Shown here: one piece after another, positions 35,389 to 42,833 of the stretch
Layout: each line of letters begins with the position of its first letter
How positions within the stretch are numbered: position 1 is the stretch's first letter
Position numbers and translations under genes: made by a program
From: Syntrophaceae bacterium
Lineage (GTDB): Bacteria; Desulfobacterota; Syntrophia; Syntrophales; Smithellaceae
Direction: 5' to 3'
DNA: 51,200 nt
Assembly: GCA_003141615.1 (NCBI GenBank)
Contig: PLMV01000134.1
Span: 903-52,102, forward strand
Notes under the pieces: generated by a model
Told to the model about the DNA's origin: nothing
The model's input: the letters and a program-made list of their open reading frames with translations, nothing else
Database searches by the model: none

Positions 35389-35838
35389 GGAAGTCTCCTT
35401 TCTTAACAAATAAGATTTTTAAAAATACCGCTTACTGCAACTTCGCTAGATGCTGTCTTACTGCATACTTCTGAGTGATTCCTTACGTGCTTACATAATG
35501 ACAAGGGCTGCACAAACTTCTTTACTTAAAAGGTTTGATTCATACAGCGGTAGAAACACAGTGAGAATATCCAGTGTATTCGGCAACTTTTCAGAGCATT
35601 AAATCACAGGTATATGAGAAATATTTTCGGGAAGAATCACTTTACGTGTTTGAAACACATATAGCAGCCACGCTTATATGTCAATGAAAAAATAACTACA
35701 AAATGATGAAGGTCGTGTCGATGTTTTTCACCGGGGGTGAATAATGTTTATTACGGATTGAAATATTGTATGAATTGGGAAAACAACAAAAACAACATTA
35801 CAGGAAGTAATAAATAACGGATAAACCTTCAAAAAAAC
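35389..35838. other. Divergent spacer between effector run and integrase genes
   Basis: No gene seen. It must hold the promoter for the minus-strand run, not clearly identified. A perfect palindrome TTCACC-GGG-GGTGAA lies at 35727-35741 and could be an operator. Confidence 0.35.
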
Positions 35839-35867
35839 TTGACAAATATAAGTCGATGACTTATAGA
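35839..35867 (+). promoter_or_regulatory. Promoter with palindromic operator before XRE gene
   Basis: TTGACA (35839-35844), 17-bp spacer, TATAGA (35862-35867). A perfect 17-bp palindrome ATAAGTC-GAT-GACTTAT (35848-35864) fills the spacer and overlaps the -10. The ATG is at 35874, about where transcription should start, so the mRNA is probably leaderless. Confidence 0.75.
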
Positions 35868-35873
35868 TAAGCT

Positions 35874-36074
35874 ATGACGCATAATGAATTAAAAAAATGG
35901 AGAAGTGACCACAACTACAGTCAGTCGCAACTTGCAAAGGCTCTAGGCATTCATGTTATGACTGTAAGCCAGTGGGAGCGTAATATTAGAAGTATTCCGT
36001 CATTCCTGCACCTTGCCCTGAGATGTTTGGAATTGGAGGGAGGTGAATCAACAAAGGGTAAAAAAGAAAACTAA
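35874..36074 (+). CDS. XRE-family HTH regulator
   Basis: 66-aa single-domain Cro/CI-type DNA-binding protein: LKKWRSDHNYSQSQLAKALG and VMTVSQWERN form helices 2 and 3. Nothing but the HTH is present, so it is a simple repressor or a directionality factor. No SD and a predicted start site at the ATG point to leaderless translation. Its promoter is covered by a perfect palindrome, which suggests autorepression and control of the integrase gene that begins 22 bases after its stop. Confidence 0.85.
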   Translation: MTHNELKKWRSDHNYSQSQLAKALGIHVMTVSQWERNIRSIPSFLHLALRCLELEGGESTKGKKEN

Positions 36075-36095
36075 AAAGAAAAGGAGGTAAAAAGT

Positions 36096-37268
36096 ATGGC
36101 AATCTTAGCAGAATGTCCAGTTTGCCACATAAAGCAAAGCGCAAGTAACCGTTTATGCGATTGTGGAGAAGACTTGGTCAAGGCCAAGAAATCAAAACGT
36201 GTTCGTTACTGGATTAATTACAGGCTTCCCGGCGGAAAACAAAAGCGTGAATCTGTCGGTTTTTCCATTGAAGAAGCGAAAGATGCCGATGGCAAACGGC
36301 GAAGTCAGAAGCGGGAGAATAGAATCTTTGACATCAAACCCGATGCAAAAATGAGCTTCAATGAATTGACGGAATGGTATTTGAACTTGGAAAGCGTAAA
36401 AGCTTTAGCCAGGTACTACATTCTTAAAATTAATTTAAACTCATTCAATCAAGTTTTCGGAAATAACATCGTAAATACTTTGAAGCCTGTTGATCTGGAA
36501 AATTATCAGGCAAAGAGGAAAGCCCAAGGTCAAGCTGATTCATACATAGACCAACAAATAGCGATGGCAAGGGCAATGGTTAATAAGGCTTTTGATAATG
36601 ACATTGTAAGTGGCGATACCATTAAGATATTCAAGCGAGTCAAAAAGCTTCTCAAAGGCGATTCCAATGCAAGAGATAGAGTTCTTTCTTCCGATGAGTT
36701 CAATAGGCTTATGGAAGCCCTGCCTTCTCATATAAGGGCAGTTGTGGCAACGGGCTATTATGCCGGTATGAGAAAGGGTGAAGTTTTGAATTTGACATGG
36801 AGTCACATTGACATGAAAAGCCGGATCATCAAGCTTGAAGCATCGGAAACGAAAGATCGTGAAGCCCGAAAAATTCCTATTTGTGATGGTTTGTATGACA
36901 TACTGGTAAGCATCCCTAAGGCTATTCACGATGATCATGTTTTCTTATTTAAAGGGAAACCCATAAAGGACTTCAGGACTGCTTTGAGAAGGGCTTGCCG
37001 TGACGCTGGAATTCCATATGGCAGAGGAACAAAAGACGGCTTTGTCTTCCATGACACTCGACATTGTTTCAATACAAACATGAGAAGGTCAGGTGTGCCG
37101 GAATCTGTCATTATGAAGATTACTGGTCATTCCACAAGGGAAATGTTTCTTCGTTATGATACCGTTGATTCTCTGGACATCCGAAAAGCAGTTGACCAAA
37201 TGGAAGGCTTTTTGAAAAGTGTTGACCAAAACGTTGACCAAGTGGCTCCAAAAGAGAAAGAGGGCTAA
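36096..37268 (+). CDS. Tyrosine integrase of the tRNA-Leu island
   Basis: 390 aa, intact. A small Cys cluster (CPVC ... CDC, residues 7-23) precedes an arm-binding-like region and a SAM-like core-binding domain (about 85-185). The catalytic domain carries Arg226 (AGMRKGE), His319-x-x-Arg322 (FHDTRH), His345 (GHST) and nucleophile Tyr354 (FLRYDTV). SD AAAGGAGG before the ATG. It ends 32 bp from the 3' end of tRNA-Leu(GAG), the usual place for the enzyme that inserted an island there. The C-terminal codons for VDQNVDQ contain the tandem GTTGACCAA pair found near the other end of the island, so its own coding end may double as an integrase arm site. Confidence 0.92.
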   Translation: MAILAECPVCHIKQSASNRLCDCGEDLVKAKKSKRVRYWINYRLPGGKQKRESVGFSIEEAKDADGKRRSQKRENRIFDIKPDAKMSFNELTEWYLNLESVKALARYYILKINLNSFNQVFGNNIVNTLKPVDLENYQAKRKAQGQADSYIDQQIAMARAMVNKAFDNDIVSGDTIKIFKRVKKLLKGDSNARDRVLSSDEFNRLMEALPSHIRAVVATGYYAGMRKGEVLNLTWSHIDMKSRIIKLEASETKDREARKIPICDGLYDILVSIPKAIHDDHVFLFKGKPIKDFRTALRRACRDAGIPYGRGTKDGFVFHDTRHCFNTNMRRSGVPESVIMKITGHSTREMFLRYDTVDSLDIRKAVDQMEGFLKSVDQNVDQVAPKEKEG

Positions 37269-37299
37269 CCGATGAATCATCTAACCCTTTGTTATTCTT

Positions 37300-37354
37300 A
37301 TGGTGCCGAAGGCGGGATTTGAACCCGCACGGTTTGTTGCCACTACCCCCTCAA
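37300..37354. repeat. Right attachment site within tRNA-Leu
   Basis: Identical to 611-665 over 55 bp. Covers the 3' 54 bases of the tRNA gene (CCA end to the anticodon loop) plus one flanking base. The strand-exchange point lies somewhere inside; the anticodon loop is the usual crossover for integrases of this type. Confidence 0.9.
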
Positions 37355-37386
37355 GATAGCGTGTCTACCAATTCCACCACTTCGGC
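37301..37386 (-). tRNA. tRNA-Leu(GAG)
   Basis: 86-nt minus-strand gene with encoded CCA. Acceptor stem GCCGAAG/CTTCGGC, discriminator A, D arm with GGTAGA, anticodon arm CTATC-TTGAGGG-GGTAG giving anticodon GAG (reads CUU/CUC), long variable arm as in class II tRNAs, T arm GCGGG-TTCAAAT-CCCGC. Lies upstream-to-downstream of secG on the same strand (secG is at 37487-37831), an arrangement common in bacteria. Serves as the integration target of the island, and its 3' half was replaced by the element's identical copy. Confidence 0.96.
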
Positions 37387-37486
37387 ATCAAGAAAACTTT
37401 AATATTTCGATCCACGTGACCGATTTTGTAATATTTCTCTGAACTTTTATCATATCCGGTCGCAAGGTTGTCACTATGAAAGCTCT

Positions 37487-37831
37487 TTATTTACTTACCG
37501 GTGCTGCGGGAGGTATTACTGGCAGTTTTGCTGCATCTGGTTTCGTTATCGGAAGTGTCTGTCCTGCAACGGGGCGTCTAGACCGATCCATCAACGAAGA
37601 ACTTCTGTGGCTTGCCGTATATGTAAGTGCCAGAGATGTAAGCATAAAAATTATAGCTACCCCTGCGGTCATCTTTCCCAAAAAAGTACCGGCTCCTGAG
37701 GAGCCAAAAACCGTTTGGCTGGAACCGCCGAAAGCCGCGCCCATGTCGGCACCTTTACCTGCCTGTAGGAGCACAATTAGAATCAAAACAAGGCAAATTG
37801 AAATATGTAAAATAATCAATAATGCATACAT
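37487..37831 (-). CDS. secG: Protein translocase subunit SecG
   Basis: 114 aa with the SecG plan: TM1 (about 3-22, LLIILHISICLVLILIVLLQ), the conserved cytoplasmic loop QAGKGADMGAAFGGSSQTVFGS, and TM2 (about 52-74). SecG helps SecYE-SecA export proteins across the inner membrane. The C-terminal Pro/Ala-rich tail is longer than in short SecGs. Followed on the same strand by tRNA-Leu(GAG). Core chromosomal gene marking the right flank of the island. Confidence 0.92.
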   Translation of the reverse strand: MYALLIILHISICLVLILIVLLQAGKGADMGAAFGGSSQTVFGSSGAGTFLGKMTAGVAIIFMLTSLALTYTASHRSSSLMDRSRRPVAGQTLPITKPDAAKLPVIPPAAPVSK

Positions 37832-38213
37832 AAAATTTTTCTCTTTTTAAAATTTATTTTGAAACCGGTGGACAATACCAAAACGACATAAGCTAGTCAA
37901 CTTTTTTCTTTTGGGAGTATTTGTCATGATTCGGCGACGCTGATTAATTCCATCTGAATAATTACGGCAAGTTATCACATTTCTAAATAGAAGATGATAT
38001 CGAGGCGGCAGTGAAACTCGAATTACAGTTACGCAGTGAAATGGAATTCGTTAGTTGAACTGTCCCGCTTCAGCGGGGCTAGGCGGAGGCAAGGAGGCAT
38101 ATTAATAATACGTTGAGGAAGCCGACAACAACGCCAACAAAGATAGCGCTTTGATCGGAAGCGCATTCCCTTAAGGAGAGCGCATAATAAATAGGAACTC
38201 ACATTGCCGAGAA
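37832..38213. other. Spacer between secG and nth
   Basis: No supported gene. A GC palindrome CCCGCTTCAGCGGG lies at 38065-38078 within a stretch (38050-38170) that looks like a degenerated repeat or gene fragment, but I cannot name it. The secG promoter (minus) should lie near 37850-37900. Confidence 0.3.
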
Positions 38214-38234
38214 TTTTCGCCAACATGGCGAAAA
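38214..38234 (-). terminator. Hairpin downstream of nth
   Basis: TTTTCGCC-N5-GGCGAAAA, eight perfect pairs, 19 bases after the nth stop on the minus strand. The stem's own A/T ends give a short T tract; there is no long T-run, so termination is plausible but weak. Confidence 0.4.
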
Positions 38235-38252
38235 CTTCCTTTAGAAATGGGA

Positions 38253-38909
38253 TTAGCGGCTCAAAGTAACACCAACACGATCACAATACCTATTTACCGG
38301 GCACTGACTGCAAAGAGGAGAAACGGGCTTACATGTTTGCCGGCCAAAAGCAACCAGGATGGTGTTATAAATGATCCAGTGGCGGCGCGGCAGTTTGTCC
38401 CGCAGGGCAAATTCTGTCTCATCGGGCGTTTTTGTTTTAACGTAGCCCAGTCGGTTGGAAATTCTGTGCACATGAGTATCGACACAAATGGCATCCCTGC
38501 CATAAGCAAGCGCGACAACAAGGTTGGCGGTTTTGCGGCCAACGCCCTTGATACTCAATAAATCGTCAATATCATCCGGCACTCTGGAGGCAAAACGTTT
38601 GATTAGTTCCCGGCAGACGTGATGAATGGTGCGCGCCTTTACGCGGTAAAAACCAACAGGATAAATTACCTTGGCTATTTTATCTAAAGGAACTTTCAGC
38701 ATCTCTTCCGGAGAGGATGCTAGCTCGAAGAGCCTTTCGGTCGCCACCGCGGTAACTTCATCTTTTGTTCGCAGGCTCAGGAGAGTGGAAATTAAGATGA
38801 CAAAAGGGTCACGCTGATCCTCCGCCAGATGAGAAACAATCGGCATTGTTCCCACTTCCAGTTCCTTTTTTAATATTTTGATAACGACATTGATTTGACT
38901 ATCTTTCAT
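38253..38909 (-). CDS. nth: Endonuclease III
   Basis: 218 aa HhH-GPD DNA glycosylase/AP lyase of base excision repair, acting on oxidised pyrimidines. The helix-hairpin-helix reads IKGVGRKTANLV with catalytic Lys126; Asp144 follows in VDTHVHRI. The C-terminal [4Fe-4S] ligands are Cys193, Cys200, Cys203 and Cys209 with canonical C-x6-C-x2-C-x5-C spacing. Length is standard. Core gene on the right flank of the island. Confidence 0.93.
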   Translation of the reverse strand: MKDSQINVVIKILKKELEVGTMPIVSHLAEDQRDPFVILISTLLSLRTKDEVTAVATERLFELASSPEEMLKVPLDKIAKVIYPVGFYRVKARTIHHVCRELIKRFASRVPDDIDDLLSIKGVGRKTANLVVALAYGRDAICVDTHVHRISNRLGYVKTKTPDETEFALRDKLPRRHWIIYNTILVAFGRQTCKPVSPLCSQCPVNRYCDRVGVTLSR

Positions 38910-38939
38910 GAATTAACCATTTGTTCACCATGGCGCGTT

Positions 38940-39470
38940 TCAACGGTCCACCGTCCCGGTTTGTTCTTCGCCGTACGCCACGATCAATCGGGCAGGAAGT
39001 ACCGCCATTACCGTCAGGCGTATGAGAAGGAAAGAAACAAATACCAGCATGGTTATACAGATTGAAAAAATGTAGGATTCCTTGCCAGCCGTATTAAGTA
39101 CGCGGTCTGGTATGGTGACAAGGTGCACCAGTACTTCCTGGGCAAGGGCCAACAACAATATAAAGATGCCGTATTTATGGCACAGTGCGTCGACTCCGGT
39201 CTGGAGCGGGGTGGCAAAATCCGGATATAGTTTGAGGTGCCTCATAAGGGGTGCCCTGGATTCAAGCGCTACCCCGTACCCATACAGAATGATTGCGATG
39301 CCATTGCACATTTCAACCATTTCTCTAATGTCGTTTTCAGGTGTCATGACCAGGGTAATAAATTCCACAACGATTGAAACGATTATTGCGCATAGGATAA
39401 CGTTAAACAGTATCAGGACGTGCCTGTTAAGTATGGCCAGCATTATTGTTTGTTTTAAGGATCTTTTCAT
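38940..39470 (-). CDS. Four-TM membrane protein, unknown
   Basis: 176 aa integral membrane protein. Hydrophobic segments at about residues 17-40, 53-65 (weaker, IAIILYGYGVALE), 97-115 and 132-158. No motif recognised. It starts 15 bases after the stop of the conserved gene at 39486-40253 and reads the same way, so the two probably form an operon. SD AAGGA precedes the ATG. Confidence 0.65.
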   Translation of the reverse strand: MKRSLKQTIMLAILNRHVLILFNVILCAIIVSIVVEFITLVMTPENDIREMVEMCNGIAIILYGYGVALESRAPLMRHLKLYPDFATPLQTGVDALCHKYGIFILLLALAQEVLVHLVTIPDRVLNTAGKESYIFSICITMLVFVSFLLIRLTVMAVLPARLIVAYGEEQTGTVDR

Positions 39471-39485
39471 TCTGTTTCATCCTTT

Positions 39486-40253
39486 TTAGAAGCTAAACGC
39501 CGGTTCGTTGACGACAGATTTTATAATAACTTCCGCGGCTTTTTCTTGCGCCGGTTTGCCGCTTACGGCCAGCCATACGCTTCCTTCCGCCCCGCAAACA
39601 CCGCCCGCCGCGACTAATTGAGCTGAGGCGCTGGTAAGCAACGCGATTGCGTCAAGTTCAGTAAAAATCTCTCCCGGCACTGGCAAAAGCCGGGGACCAT
39701 GCGTTCCCGGATCATTCATCTTTGCCGCCAGTTCATCCAGATTCCCATAAACGCGCTTTTCCAGTCCAACCGGCAGAATCAGCCGGACACGCCGGCCAAC
39801 CATTGCCTGCAGAGAAACGCCGATGGTTCCCGCTTTCGGATCACCAATCAGGATTGCCGCTCGTTTTCGGATTAAATCAACAGCATTGGCTCCCTTCAGA
39901 ATGACGTCTCCCTCACGCATGTCATCGACGACATCGAATATCGTTTTGCCCCTCTGAAAAACTCCATTTCTGATTACCACGTCACCAGGAAATTTACTTA
40001 CGTCAGAGAGTCTTCCTGTAGAAGTTGTCGGGCGGCTAGGGGGAAGAATGATTCCGCGGTAAAAACGATCACGCTTGAATTCCTTTGCCTGACCCAGCGC
40101 TGAAAGTATTTCCTCTGCCACATAGCCGTTGGTTGTTCCGGCGACAATGACAACAGTTCCTTTTTTGAGGGCTTTCGCCACTGCGGCATGCTTGGCGATT
40201 GCTTTTCCGATCAGACGTTTCCCCGCCGCCGGGGCGATAACAAATTGTTTCAT
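39486..40253 (-). CDS. Conserved hypothetical protein, 255 aa
   Basis: I start it at the ATG at 40253 (GGGAGAAATATCC before it); the frame extends upstream to 40331 through an attC-like spacer, which is not coding. Sequence is soluble, alpha/beta: [20 protein letters not shown], then a strand [28 protein letters not shown], and [11 protein letters not shown] at the end. It looks like a complete, conserved protein of unknown role. Its first codons and leader are duplicated imperfectly at about 40873-40990, with one gene (DUF2127) between the copies. Confidence 0.72.
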   Translation of the reverse strand: MKQFVIAPAAGKRLIGKAIAKHAAVAKALKKGTVVIVAGTTNGYVAEEILSALGQAKEFKRDRFYRGIILPPSRPTTSTGRLSDVSKFPGDVVIRNGVFQRGKTIFDVVDDMREGDVILKGANAVDLIRKRAAILIGDPKAGTIGVSLQAMVGRRVRLILPVGLEKRVYGNLDELAAKMNDPGTHGPRLLPVPGEIFTELDAIALLTSASAQLVAAGGVCGAEGSVWLAVSGKPAQEKAAEVIIKSVVNEPAFSF

Positions 40254-40309
40254 GGATATTTCTCCCTTTTTATCTTTCGCAGTTTGACCATCAGATACAG
40301 CTAACGTTA

Positions 40310-40338
40310 CAAATGCTGGCGTTCTCTCCATCGCCTTA
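40310..40338 (-). repeat. Possible attC-like spacer after DUF2127 gene
   Basis: On the minus strand the stop of the DUF2127 gene overlaps TCCTAATAAGGCG, and the spacer ends in CGTTAGCTG before the leader of the next gene. Stop codons within R'' and a GTTAGC core are features of cassette junctions. The fold is poorer than at 18711-18803, so this is tentative. Confidence 0.3.
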
Positions 40339-40815
40339 TTAGGAGCGTTTGTCCTGTGTTTGCCTCTTTTGAATCAACACGTATGCGACGACGCCAACCA
40401 CGACTATATTAGCAACCAGCGCAAATACACTTACGACTGAGACCTTGACGCATACTTCGTAAATTTCAATTGGAAGATAAATCGTTCCACTTACTACAGC
40501 CAGCCATTCTCCCCAAACTCTCTCCTTCCATAAACCATAACCCTCAACAAAACGGAAGGCCGAGTATATCAGAGCCAGAATCGCAAAGAACCATAACTTG
40601 CTGTCCGTTATATTGTCTGCCAAATCGATAAATATCTTTGGATACTTTTGTACAGGACTTAAGTGCACTCGTGAAATAAACTCGCAGGCTATCCTGTGAG
40701 CATCCTTATGCAAGAGACTGAGGAGTCCAAAACCGGCAACTAGCACGAAGACTCCTTTGACCGCCTCAAAGACGGCGATAGCACGAATGCTTTCTTGTAA
40801 ACGCGGCGATGTCAT
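40339..40815 (-). CDS. DUF2127 family membrane protein
   Basis: 158 aa with four hydrophobic segments (about residues 12-32, 73-92, 100-120 and 128-150). The [21 protein letters not shown] start and [20 protein letters not shown] block are typical of DUF2127 proteins, small inner-membrane proteins of unknown role. It is inserted between a partial and a complete copy of the leader and 5' end of the 39486-40253 gene, as if carried in on a cassette-like unit. Confidence 0.8.
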   Translation of the reverse strand: MTSPRLQESIRAIAVFEAVKGVFVLVAGFGLLSLLHKDAHRIACEFISRVHLSPVQKYPKIFIDLADNITDSKLWFFAILALIYSAFRFVEGYGLWKERVWGEWLAVVSGTIYLPIEIYEVCVKVSVVSVFALVANIVVVGVVAYVLIQKRQTQDKRS

Positions 40816-40872
40816 TATTGATTCTTTCTCCTAACGAAATGATCACAAGTAGCGGACCGCGTGTCCTGTGGA

Positions 40873-40990
40873 TTTATTTGCCTCGCTTTTCCGATTAGAC
40901 GTTTCCCCGCTGCCGGAGTGATAACAAATTGCTTCATGGATATTTCTCCTTTTTTATCTTTTGTAGTTTGATAATCAGATGCGGCTAACG
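40873..40990 (-). pseudogene. Duplicated 5' fragment of the 39486-40253 gene
   Basis: About 118 bp with about 85 percent identity by eye to 40197-40313: the leader from the GTTAGC core, the SD GGAGAAATATCC, and about 20 codons ([18 protein letters not shown]). Homology ends there and the body is missing. Cannot encode a working protein. Confidence 0.7.
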
Positions 40991-41046
40991 AGTGCGCTCA
41001 CGCGTGCGGTTTACCGCGTTGCTATGCAAAGCTTTGTTATCCGCAT
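40977..41046 (-). repeat. attC-like inverted repeat after the zinc-ribbon gene
   Basis: AGATGCGGCTAAC (40978-40990) and GTTATCCGCATCT (41036-41048) pair with one mismatch; inside lies a smaller hairpin GCGG-TTTA-CCGC. On the minus strand the stop codon of the upstream gene adjoins the left arm and the right arm is CGTTAGCCGCATC. Layout resembles an attC, but the core GTTAGCC deviates from GTTRRRY. Confidence 0.4.
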
Positions 41047-42011
41047 CTATTCGTTATCGTATTCCCTGAAATCTCCAGCTTGCGACTCAAGATATTCATA
41101 AATATATGAATCAAGATCATCGGGATCGATAAGTCCATAATACTCTACCGCCGAGTATGTAGTCTTACGAGTATAGTGATCGCCAAGGCCAGCAGTTTCC
41201 AACTGAGCGTAGGTCGTAAGCTTCAATCCACATGCAGGACATGAGAATTCAGTCGGTGACACTGCTTGCCTCACCACAATCTCACCGCTTTCGTCATGGG
41301 TCACATGTTCCTTCCCAAAGGGTCGACCTTGTATAGTTGCAGTACAGCCACAGGCTGGGCATGTGACTCTGTGATGCCGTTTTGTTGACAGTTCTTGACC
41401 AAGTTTCTCTGCCTCAAGCTTCGCTGCTTTCTGCTCATCTGGTTGCTTTGCTTCGAACACTTTTTTGTGAGTGGCAATTGCGCTCAGGACTTCTTTCTTA
41501 ACGTTTTCTCGGTTTTCTGCCAGCATCTCTTCTGCAAACTTGGCTTCTTGCTCACCAAACAAGTCTTTCAGCGATTCTTCGAGCACAGTAGTGAGTGATC
41601 TACAGGCGTGATAGAAACCTGTCAGCCATTGGCTTGACCGATACTCTTCGAATGCCGCCGCCCCTGAATGTAACTCTGCATTGCGCCGATTCAGCAATGC
41701 CAAAGCCACTTTTCGATCTTCCTCAGAGAACACAGGAAACATTCGTTTGCACAGATCAAACACAAGGGTCGTAGCGATCGACTTGGGAAGTTGAAGCTCC
41801 GATTCCTTATGAACTACATGAAGAAGGTTTTTTTGTTCTTTGTCTGGCTGGGCTAGCAGTGTGGGGCTCACGGATGCCAATGTGGCTCGTGCAAGCAGCT
41901 CCAGCCCGAGTGAACACCAAAGCCCGAATGTCGCATCATCACGCGGTGTATTGAACGCATACTGAAAAAAAGGCGCGCCTTCGCCCAAAGGGGATCACGA
42001 TCCCAACTCAT
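41047..42011 (-). pseudogene. HEPN-like/zinc-ribbon protein with probable frameshift near N-terminus
   Basis: The long frame (41047-41988) lacks a proper start. An ATG at 42011 with AGGTGA before it opens MSWDRDPLWAKARLFF, and a +1 step in a run of seven T (about 41969-41975) joins it smoothly to QYAFNTPRDDATFGLW. The full protein would be about 320 aa. Residues near 110 carry RRNAELH, the R-N-x-x-x-H form of HEPN RNase/nucleotide-binding motifs. Two Cys pairs (CPACGC near 220 and CPACGL near 255) form a zinc ribbon. If the base is truly missing the gene is broken; if it is a sequencing error it is intact. Possible RNA-targeting defence or toxin protein. Confidence 0.6.
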
Positions 42012-42015
42012 AGTA

Positions 42016-42684
42016 TCACCTCACATATAGTCGTTCTATTACACGAATACCCTCATCTGACGGTTGCGGGCCTCTCCCGTGAAGAGCAGTCCAATTGGAA
42101 AAAACAACAGCCTTATCACCAGACCAAGTTATGGACTCATCCACCTCACTGGTGACCAGAGGCCGAAGGACTTTGTCAACATGAAGGGCCGCGTAATTCG
42201 CAGGAGTCATAAGGTCCGCATCATACCGCCAGCCATGCGAATCGTTGTGGCGGAATTGCATTGAGCAATAAAAGCTTTTGGAACCTGCACGAACAAGCCA
42301 CACAGAGTCCCGGGCACAGACATGAAACTGAGTGTCGCAGTTTCTCACAAGTTCGGAAAAACTTTTGACTGTGGTCGGCCTGCGAGTATCACCATAACCT
42401 CGAAGAATCACATATCTCACGGGCAATGGCCAGAACACTGTATCGGTGTGCAGTGGAAAGGGACCGGCTCCATAGATCGCACTTTGACTTCCTGGCGGAG
42501 CTTCATTCCTCGGTACTCGTCGTATTTCTTTCACAAGCACCCCATTAGGCGTCCGCACAGGAGAACCCAATGCCTTACCAAGTTCCAGAATGTCCGCCTG
42601 TGATGAGATGCCGTCAACAAGCATCCATCCTCTTGTATTCAGTTCTGTCAGGTCCATTCTCCGTTTCTCTTCTGTGGATAACAT
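42016..42684 (-). CDS. TauD-like Fe(II)/2-oxoglutarate dioxygenase
   Basis: 222 aa. The facial triad is visible: His79-x-Asp81 in FPLHTDTVFW and His202 in TALHGRG, with an Arg near 214-218 (RVIERLYV) for 2-oxoglutarate. These oxygenases hydroxylate small molecules; here the substrate is unknown. Shorter than classical TauD (about 280). Oxygen dependence would be notable if the organism is an anaerobe. Start uncertain: ATG 42684 (no SD) or 42657 (GGAG only one base away). Its stop is 5 bases before the next gene's ATG, so the two are co-translated. Upstream it abuts a repeat unit at 42683-42750. Confidence 0.7.
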   Translation of the reverse strand: MLSTEEKRRMDLTELNTRGWMLVDGISSQADILELGKALGSPVRTPNGVLVKEIRRVPRNEAPPGSQSAIYGAGPFPLHTDTVFWPLPVRYVILRGYGDTRRPTTVKSFSELVRNCDTQFHVCARDSVWLVRAGSKSFYCSMQFRHNDSHGWRYDADLMTPANYAALHVDKVLRPLVTSEVDESITWSGDKAVVFSNWTALHGRGPQPSDEGIRVIERLYVR

Positions 42685-42750
42685 TAATATACGTAATACA
42701 TAAATCCGCTGTTTGTAAACAACGCTATTGATTCAATGTTTAATTATTTA
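42683..42750. repeat. Spacer repeat, copy 1
   Basis: About 68 bp shared with 44317-44386: ATTAATATACGTAATACATA at the left, then an AACGCTATTGATTCA core, then TTAATTATTTA. On the minus strand the unit ends in TTAATGTTATCC, a GTTA-type junction. Confidence 0.7.
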
Positions 42751-42833
42751 CATCAATATCTTTTTTAAGACAAATATTTATTGTCAGAAAAGGCGTAATT
42801 TATTGGGCTGCTCAAATGGTGTAACAAAAGTTT

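Larger units (their letters stand above)
611..37354. mobile_element. Integrative genomic island in tRNA-Leu(GAG)
   Basis: Seen: perfect 55-bp direct repeats at 611-665 and 37300-37354, the right copy being the 3' part of an intact tRNA-Leu gene, with a tyrosine recombinase gene ending 32 bp from that tRNA. Known: tyrosine integrases commonly recombine at tRNA 3' ends and leave this arrangement. Inferred: everything between the repeats (about 36.7 kb) entered together or accreted inside one element. No conjugation, replication or phage structural genes are visible, so it is an integrative island or a mobilisable/satellite-like element rather than a prophage or a complete ICE. Contents are a mosaic: transposase remnants, a second integrase module and an integron cassette sit inside it. 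Confidence 0.85.

Noticed and set aside
37476-37850. 124-aa plus-strand protein
   Set aside because: Antisense shadow of secG.
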